Assembly: GCA_018398765.1 (NCBI GenBank)
Contig: JAHBMJ010003894.1
Location: forward strand, 9,636 to 59,635
Reading direction: 5' to 3'
Length of the DNA: 50,000 nt
Source: Chromera velia
Lineage: Eukaryota; Sar; Chromeraceae
Under the pieces are notes generated by a model. It was not told the DNA's origin and ran no database searches. It saw nothing but the letters and a program-made list of their open reading frames with translations. The translations under genes and the position numbers were made by a program. Shown piece after piece: positions 12,894 through 22,398 of this stretch (positions within the stretch are counted from its first letter, which is position 1; the number at the start of each line of letters is the position of its first letter).

Positions 12894-15800
12894 ACGCACA
12901 GACGTCTCAAAGAAAGATCTGTGTATCCGCAGGTCTCAAGGGAAGGTCTACAGGTGGAGAAAAGACACTGCGGAAAATCACCTATCTGGAAAGTCAATTC
13001 TTCCCGCAACTTCGCAATATACCCCTTCCCCTCCAGGGCCCACCTTCCAGTCCTGGACAGATAGACGTTGTTTACTCCCGGATGGTCGATGTCGTGGCAC
13101 AACGCTGCATGCAGTCAGGCCATTAAAATGACATGCATATACGCACAAGTAGACACAGATGGCAAGGTGTCCGTCACTTGCAATCCATATGGGTTCGTTT
13201 TTGGTTCGCACAGCTTCCATTTCTAGTATCTTTGCAACTGTAATCAAGAACATTTTCTTGTTGCTAGTGACTCATCCACAAAGGCATTCAGGGAGACGTG
13301 CACACACCTAACCGTGTACATATGAGCACATGTTGCCTGCTTGCCAGTCTGCAACTCACCCCCGACTCCCAAATGGAATTCATCTGTTGTCCCCAGCAGC
13401 GGCCTCACGTCAGATGCCCTCATCAACAAGGTCAACACCTGCATGCGTATGGAGACCATGATGTGCAGATACAGAGCTAACTGCTCCTAGACAGAGAGTG
13501 CCTGGGGACCTGTACGTGCATATTCGGAGGACATAAATACAGAGGCCTATACATAGAAAGACTCGTGCAGAGAAATATGCTGAGTCAAAAAAAGAAGATG
13601 TGCATCGGCAAGAAGAGAGGCAAGTGAAAGCGAAAGCAGCTGAAGTGCACGGGCACACACGATGAACCAAGCCCACGCACCTGCATAACGCTGAAACCGT
13701 GATGGAAGTTGTGGTACGAGTTCTGAGGGTGGTAGTTTCTGAAGACAGTCATGAGGAAACCCCCGACCACGTCAGGGTCGCACGGAGTCTCTGCCCCTTC
13801 TGCCAGCTGCTTTAGAAGCTCATACGCGTCTCTCATCACCTGCATACAGGGAACACTCAAAGCAAGGAAGGATGCATCGAAGGAAAGCGCCATGGATGGA
13901 CAGACGCGAAGAGCAGGAGGTAGAAGAAGGATGGACACTAGTGGTTGGCACAGCGACAATGCTCTGAACATACAAGCCGTGCGCATTCAACAGCCAAGTT
14001 GATCCCAAGGGCCGCGTGATCCCCAAGCAAGTGTCTTTTGACGTGGCAAATACAGATGCAAACACCGACCTGCTTGGGTGAGAGGGCGAGGATGTCATAC
14101 TCCCACGACAGCACCTGTTCGGAAGGAATCACCTCTGTCTTTTCGAACCAATCCTGCACAGAGGCATGCAGAGATGGGAGGAACTCGGGTGAAGAGGGAA
14201 AGTCAAGCCACCAATACAAACACGTTGTGCGTATGTCTTATGCGTCTGTATGCAAATACTGCATCTCTGCCACTGTTCAAGCGGTGTGAAGAAAATTACA
14301 GGATTCTACGACTACTCTAACTGACCACGACAGCCTGTTTCGAAATGAAAAAAAAGTCGGGTTGGAGTCCTTTCAGTTGGTTGAGCCGCTCCAAGTTCAC
14401 CTGCACGGACACGAGGCAGAAAGATAGATAAGAAAAACGAAAGCAGATACATACACATACAGAGGGACGGAAAAAAGGGAAGGGACTGCGAGAGTCAAAC
14501 CTTAAAAATCGGACGAGGGGTGAGCGGCACCAAGCAAGACAATCTCATGCATGTATGAGTCCCGTCCCTGACCTCAGTTGTCATCATTTGCATGTCTCTG
14601 TTCATAGACTGCACGTCTGGGGCCAGTTCTCTTACGCCCTTCGTGGAGGCGACGGAGAGGCGGGCAGGCGCCTCCAGGCCTCCCACACCGAACGGGTCCT
14701 TGGATCTGAAGCAGAAGCATGCGCATGGAGACACTTGTACTCCTATTGAATGAGACCGGAAACCTGAAGCGAAAAGAAAGACACTTCCAAAAGGCATGTG
14801 GGCCTATTAGAGAGCAGGAAAGAGAAGAGCGAATGGATGGATCGAGAATCTTATCTATCCTTCTGCTTCAACATCATCTAGCTCTGTGCATCACACAGAT
14901 ATTGAGTGGAGATTGATGCTGAAGAAAGCAAAAAATCAGACCATCGTTGAGTTCCGACCACCATCAACTGTCTCCTTGCGTTTTGTGCATGCTAGCTGAT
15001 GAAACAGACACACATGGATACAGACAGACAGAGACAGACAGTGAGACGACCAAGGACGTGCCGAGAGAACAAAAACTCTATCTCACTGACGTACCCACCC
15101 CTCATCTACGTCTCCGTATGTGGTTGCGAACTGCAGTGCGAGTGCTGAGATGGGCGTGGGATTGAAGGGATCCTCCTTCCCGTAGTATCTGTCGGCCTCG
15201 TAGATCACATCGGCACTCCAGAACTCCTCAGGAACGTATCTGCAGTCGTTCATTTGTTTGCTTCAATCGTCCAGAGTGATACAGAGAGCAGTGAGAAAGA
15301 CAATTCGGTGTCACTCAGCTACCTTGAGGGACATTCATTAAGTGAGAAGTACTTCGCCAATCTGTGAGAGGTCTCTCGAAACGTATTCCAATTCATCTTG
15401 TCTTGACGTCGTGAAGTCACCGGAGTTGCTTCCGAGACCACTCTGCCTCCCCTTCAAGTACAGAACATTTTGAAACACACACAAAAGTCTGCCGGCTAAC
15501 CTGGCCTCCCTTCCAGTGTCGAGACATGCCTCTGTGAGCATGCCCACAGAGCACTCGAGGCCCTTCTCGTTTAAAGCCTCGACGACAGAGTTGACCACAG
15601 GAACCAGATGGGGAGGGGGGGGGCACCTGCTCATTCTCTCGAAGACCTGGGTGGCGTGGGGGTCCAGGATCTCCTCCACGTCCTCTCTCTTCCCGTCTCG
15701 GGCGTCGGCAGCCGCCACCTGATTTTATTTCGTTTCGTTTCAATCGCAGACACACAGGAAGGTAGAGACATTGTTGGAAGACAATGGAACTTTGTGATCG

Positions 15801-17619
15801 CAGATGGTTTACTCCCACTCTCTCCGACATACTCCCACACATGGAGCCAACAGAAGAACGCATGACATTGCGGACTCTTTGTGCAGTCTTGACGCGGTGA
15901 AAGGGATTCGAGACATCTGACAGCACCGAAACCTTTCTGATGAAAAGAGAGTGAAAAGAAAAGAATGTGATATCATTTTAATGATAAAAAGTAGTGAAAG
16001 CGTCCTCAAACATTACCCCCAGTAGGGAAGTCCTGAAGAGAGCAACGCCATGAGAAGGAAATCAGGTGAGAAAATGCACGGACCAACCAAACAAGTGAAC
16101 CCACCTGGAATTTGGAGAGATACGGAGCGTCGAGAGAGTGTCTGGGTTGTTCCAGACGGGCTTGAATGGAGGCCGGAAGAGCGAGGCTCTTGTGTGCTCC
16201 CGAAGAACTCACCTGACACACAAAATGCATGACGGCAAGAGACATAAGGGGGAGAATGACGAAATGTCCGTCATATTGAGGGCGCCTGGGGGGGGCCGGG
16301 AAGCGTCCCTACCATAGCAATGGAAGGGGGGGAGAGCAGTCTTTTCCTTCTCCGTGTTGGTCTACAAAAAAGAAGAAAAGAGTCCAAAAAAGAGTCAACT
16401 TCAACAAAAAACGCAGGAACACAAAATAGAGAGATCCCAAATCAGAGAGATCTATGAACAGACTCTGCGATGCAGACACCCACCCACCTGCAGCATAGAT
16501 CCCCTCTGAGTTGCCCCATGCCCAATGCCGCCGTTGGGGGGGATGGCCCCTGTGTTCATGGGACTGCCGGCCACCGACATGCGCTTGTGGAATGATTGAC
16601 CCTTCTTCAACTGCAAGCAAACTTAACTTGTGATTCATGGCGTCAAGCACTCTCGTGCGAAGCACTGTTGTGCATGTGGGCCGGTACTATGTGTCGTGGG
16701 AGTCTTAATGTGTTATGGAAATCTGACTGCGACAGCCTCGACTGCTTGTAGAGAATTGAGTTGGCGACAGGATAAGATTGAGATACGGAGAGCAAAGAAG
16801 CGCCTACAAAGAGTTGAAATCCGATCGATGCGTCGACCAGAACGCACACACAGAAATCAAACGCAGACACGTAAAGCTGGCAGACGCACAAAAGGAAAGG
16901 ATGGAAGGAATTGGTCCACTGACTGACGCTCATCAGTCCCGCAGCCTGGCTTGCCGTTGTCAAATGCATGGACCCCACTCTCTTTCTCATCTCACCGCCA
17001 GCCTTGCGGAGTCCTCGTCGCTCTGGCACAGTCAGACTCACAGCCCAGCTGCATAGTTACAGACGGACACGTGTATGCAGGTGTGTTCGTAAAAAGGGGG
17101 AAAAACGTTCTAACTTCCCCTTCAGTGACATGGACACACACAAAAGGAGGCCAAAGATGCGTCAAAAGCTGGGTTTTATATGTTCAGTTCTGATCTCATT
17201 CCATACAGTCATCAAACAATTTTCTTTTTTTCTTTTCTCTCCCGCTGGTCAGCAGCTGACTTCAGATACTCATGAGAGGTCTCAAAGGGCTCCTCCAGAA
17301 GGGAGCGCACAAGAATCTCGATAATGAATCGAGAGCGGAGAGGCATGGCCATTCTGCAGACAGACAGATAGACAGACAGACAGGCAGAAAGCAGGCAAGG
17401 AGACGTACAGAATACTGAGAATGAGTCAGAACGAATTCAGAGAGGGCAAAGGAGAAAGAGAGAAAAAAAATAGGGGGGGGAAGGAAAAAGAGAGAGGGGG
17501 CCTCAGTTTCTCTCCCCCCCCTCTCTTTCCTTGTTTCTGTCGGTCTCTGTCTGTCTGTCTGTCTATCTGTCTGTCTGTCTCTCTGTCTCTCTGTCGCACA
17601 CACACGCGCGCGCGCTTCC

Positions 17620-17672
<53 letters not shown>

Positions 17673-20600
17673 AGAACGTAGTCGTGTGGGGTCTCCGAAG
17701 CAACCGACGTACCTTACGAACGGTTCGGGTTCCGTCGCTCTGTTGTTCAACTTGTGGGAGACTGCATCTCTCGATTCGTTCTGCTCACACACACACACAC
17801 TCACACACATTCATGCGCATGCGAGAGAACTCCTCACAGAAGTCACTTATTGTTAGGCCACTCAGGACCAGTAAGAGCTTTCAAAATCCATTGGTCAAAC
17901 GGGATCGATCCCACGCTGGCAGTCAGGCAGGCAGACAGACGATTGGAAGGTCGAGAGGGACATCCATCCGATGAGCTCCTTCTCTTCCAAGAGTACCAAG
18001 AGCAAAAACTTTCAAGAACATTGGACCAGTATGACAGAGAAAGGGTCAACTTCAAGACCCACATTCATTCCCGAAAACTCTGACTGACTCACTGACTCAC
18101 TGACTCACTGACTCACTGACTCACTGACTCACTGACTCACTGACTGACTGACTGACTGACTGACTGCTTCACTGACTGACTGACTGACTGACTGACTGCC
18201 TGCTTGACTGCTTGACTGCTTGACTGCTTGACTGCTTGACTGCTTGACTGACTGACTGACTGACTGACTGACTGACTGACTGCTTGACTGCTTGACTGCT
18301 TGACTGCTTGCCTGCTTGCCTGCTTGCCTGCTTGCCTGCTTGCCTGCTTGACTGCTTGCCTGCTTGCCTGCTTGCCTGCTTGACTGCTTGACTGCTTGAC
18401 TGCTTGACTGCTTGCCTGCTTGCCTGCCTGCTTGCTTGCCTGCTTGACTGCTTGCCTGCTTGCCTGCTTGACTGCTTGACTGCTTGACTGCTTGACTGCT
18501 TGACTGCTTGACTGCTTGACTGCTTGACTGCTTGACTGCTTGACTGACTGACTGACTGACTGACTGACTGACTGACTGACTGACTGACTGACTGACTGAC
18601 TGACTGACCAACTGCTTGACTGACTGCCTGACAGACTGACTGACTGACTGACCTGTTCGTGTACGAAGACGAACTGGCCCGTCTCTGCGGCCTGGGGGTT
18701 GATCTTTCTGAGCGATGCGAAGATCTCTGCAGGTCCTCCTGACGAGAAAGTCATGTAGTCTCCCAGTAGAACAGCAATTACCCTCTTCTCCTGCTCTGCG
18801 TACCTCCTTTCCATCTCCTTCAGACAGGAGCAGTGCAGAAAGGAGATCCCGCAGTCGGAAAGGAAAGACGAGAGGTTACCCCGGGAGTGGTGGGGGAGGC
18901 CAAGGGTCAACACCTGCAGGCAGACAGGAAGGGGGAGAGAAAGGATCAAAGCGGCATACAAGCTGAGAATTCACATTCACGTGCATACATTCATACATGA
19001 ATGTGTGCATACATGCAGACATGTTTCATCAGAGCAACTTTATGCCAGACGTGTTTTCATCAAATTTTAGTGAGGTCCTCATCTTTCTCATCGAGACCCA
19101 CAAAGGTCAATGGTTCATCTTCTCACCAAATCCCTCAAAATTCGCACAGTCATCAGAACTTACGATCTATGCTCCCACTACTCTTTCGGACCCTATCCAG
19201 AGACTGCCGAAGAACGCTAGACGGGAATATGCATGCGAAGAGGAAGTAACAAACAAACGCACAATCCCTCACGGAGAAACAGACCTGAGAGGTCGCGACC
19301 CTGTCTGCCACCAGTGGGAAGTCCGGATGGAGGTCTGCCCATGTAGATCGTCCGAACATTCTCATTGTGAACACGCTGGTGGTCCCTCTTTCTTTGGAGG
19401 AAATCACCTCCATCTGTCCTCCAAGCACAGACACGAGCAAACGGGAAACCACCATGCGAAGACCCATGCCCTGTCTGCAAGCAAAAACGCATGCGTGCAG
19501 AAAATGACGAGAAAGAAGAGTCCCTCTCTCAGAAACGAAGAGACAGACAAAAACTAGACCCCAGCGAGCACACAGACACATAAAGACAGAGAGAGAATCA
19601 GAGAAAGAGACAGAGGGAGAATCAGAGAAAGAGACAGAGGGAGAAGAAAGCACACAGAGCTAGAAAGCACAACGGATGAACGAAGGCACAAAGAAGACAA
19701 CCGACCTTCCTCTCAGTCCCTTTGGTTCTAGGAGGTCGTCTACTTGCGAGTTCGCGATCCCCTTCCCGGTGTCTTTTACCTGAGTCGAACCAAAAATCCG
19801 ATCACCCATCCAACCATCCATCCATCGATTGATCGATCAAGCAAATCAGTCGGTCACTCCTTCAATCAAAAAAGCCGGAACAGGATTCACCAATGATTTC
19901 TTTGCAGGGTGTGTTGTTTGTCCTAAAAGCGGGAGGACAAGAGAGACAGGGGAAGAACGCATGAGCTAAAATAGTAGCGCCCGGTGAACGTGAGAGAACA
20001 CAAATAAGAATGACAACGCCACGAGAAAAGGAAGACACGGAAGTGTAAGTTGTTGACATTTCAGATTGAAAGTCCGTCATTAGTAGTCATAAGCGTCTTG
20101 TGTTGGAACCTCATTGCATATTGAATTCCCTTCAATACACAAGAGACGAAGAAAAAACAGCGTAAAGAAACAGTCATCATTCAAAGATGAAAAGGGGGAC
20201 AAAATGAAAAGGTTCCTACGAGGTCAATCTCTCACAGACCTCAAATTGAATTTCGTAAAGTCCCAAACCGTCCAAAGAAGGGTTCGTTCGAGCCACGCTC
20301 ATGCGCCTTCCGTCGACACCTGCAGACCGATGCAGCCACCCTCATGAAGGGAGGGACATCATATTTTTGTACTGTCTTTTCTTTGTGACATTCTCAGCTG
20401 CCGCACGAGACATACTCCCCAGGGCTGCCACACTCCAGCGTCTCATAGCCTCCCGCATCTTCTTTATCGCCACTCACGACCGGGCATTGTCCGCATTTTC
20501 CTTTCCGCGGCCAAGTGCGTTCGGTCTGTTTCTTCCATGAGTATTTCGGTGTGCACTTGATGAAGGAAAGCTTTCTCGCTCTTTCCGCTGAAAGTCTCAT

Positions 20601-22361
20601 TGTGGGCTTCAAACGTTTTTCTTCCCCTTCAAGCATGACGAGCATTTCTGCTCAAAACAGTAAAGTTTCGGAAAAAAATCCTTCCTTCATTCCATGCCGA
20701 TCGACCGACCGACCGACTGACCTAATGCCGGAATGCCCTGCAGTGTTTTTTGTCTCTCCGCCGGCGAGGGCGAGAGGTTCTGGGCAGATCCAGAGGGAGG
20801 CAAGGGAGAGGAGGCTTCTCCCGAGGGCCCTGTGACCTTCACGTTCTGGTTCTGTCCCCGAGGTGTTGCGGGCATCTGGCCCCCACCAATGGAGGGACGG
20901 GGGGAGGGAGCGGCAACATCCGACTGCACACACAAAAACAAATAAGACAAATGAACTCATCATTTGATTGATGCCCGGACAAGAAGACGTAAGACCACTT
21001 GCATGCACACATATGTGCAGAAATTCCATCCTTTCGTAGAGACGCAGGAGGGTGGAAGGAGAAGTTCCATCCAATAGAGAAACAAAAACAGAGTAGACAG
21101 AGGCTGAGAACAATCGTTCGATCAGACAATCAAATTACCCACCCTAATGGCATTCCTCATTTTGAAGGACGGGCACTTTTCCCTTTCATTCAGAGGGAAT
21201 ATATAACGAATTCAAATTAATTTCGTGCGGAGTCAATTGCCAACGACTGCATCCTCCGGATTCTCATTGTTTAATAGGTGGCCTCGAGTGATTTTTTTGA
21301 AAAAACAGTTTACACACACATTTCTTCTTACACACATGGACACACACAGGCACGCAGACGCACACCAAATCTGGGTACCACATTTGCAAGAATGACTGAC
21401 AGAGCCATGCGCCATGTTAGCCTTCTCGATGTCTGCAGGGTCGGTTCTGGACATTCTTCTTCTTTGATGCTCTGCCAATTGGGTCGCTGGGGTTTCCTGT
21501 TTGACGACCACAAACACGTGGACCTCCCCGGAGTCGGTGTATTCTACTGAACTGTCCAAGGTCTGCAGGCATGCATGCAACCATGCAACAGTGCAAAATT
21601 TGCATGGACACTCCAGTAATTAAATCCCACCGCAAAAGAAAGAAGAGCGCACAAACGCACGAGCTCCACGAAAATCAAGCACCCTGATTCATCAATTTCC
21701 ATTTGCCTCTGAGCAGTAGATAAACATGGACAGAGGAACCTCACTGATCTGGGAAACTTTTTGAGATTGTTCTCGACAAATCACGATAATGATTTGTTCT
21801 ACAGGCTCGAGATCAGTAAACGCACCTTAAGAAGAATCTGCCTGAGTTTCCTCTCGTCTGTGAGCACCACATGAGGACACCCGGTTCCGAAAGTCACTGA
21901 AAGTCCTATGCCCTTCATGAGCGCCTTGTGGGAGAAAACCTCCAAGCACTCCTCTACGCACGCCCGGATGTCCAACAGATCCATGGACACAGGCATGACG
22001 TCCGCCTCCGCAGTCACGAAGTCCACAGCCGAGTGGGCAGAACGAAGGAGAAACGAGGCGTTCTCCTCTGCCATCTTCAAGAGAGACTGCAGATGAGTAG
22101 AACAATTACATTTGCATGGCAGTATATATTAGTATACACATTCGTATCCGTGTATCTGCAAACATCTGCTAGCAGTAGGAGCATGATACAGCACACGAGG
22201 GCACAGCAAAGTGATCCCATACCCCCGAGAACACTGACAAGGGCTGATTTTGAGGACTGGGATACGAAGAGGTCGGAGAGTTGAGGGGGCACCACTTTTG
22301 TTTGTTTACTTCTCGAGTGTAAACTGACTGAATTTTTCTACTCATCCTTGCTTCTGCTCCC

Positions 22362-22398
<37 letters not shown>

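Larger units (their letters stand above)
10459..14153 (-). other. 3',5'-cyclic nucleotide phosphodiesterase catalytic domain (class I PDE)
   Basis: Residues about 1164-1493 in ten exons. In order: YHNFHH (general acid and first metal His, about 1233-1238), CHDIDHPGVNN (metal His-Asp, about 1274-1275), EIAVLESHH (matching S.LENHH), ILATDMAKHF, MHAADISNP (metal Asp, about 1384) and QLGFIGFI carrying the invariant purine-binding Gln (about 1437). All metal ligands and the Gln are present, so activity is expected. cAMP versus cGMP preference cannot be read here. The domain ends with a basic, Glu/Gln-rich tail (EIKEKEKKKAQEE). The exon 13044-13104 donor (GTGGGC) was chosen because it restores the family spacing NNVYLSRTGS-FIARVYSEIAVLE. 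Confidence 0.9.

Noticed and set aside
12982-13043. Longer version of PDE exon 13044-13104 (to 12982)
   Set aside because: It is open but breaks the conserved spacing between HPGVNN and the LESHH motif and leaves the wrong phase for exon 12578-12652.
15719-16104. Extra receptor-PDE exon near 15830-15935
   Set aside because: An open frame exists, but no clear donor of the right phase; exons 16105-16212 and 15501-15718 join in phase without it. Left as a possible alternative exon.
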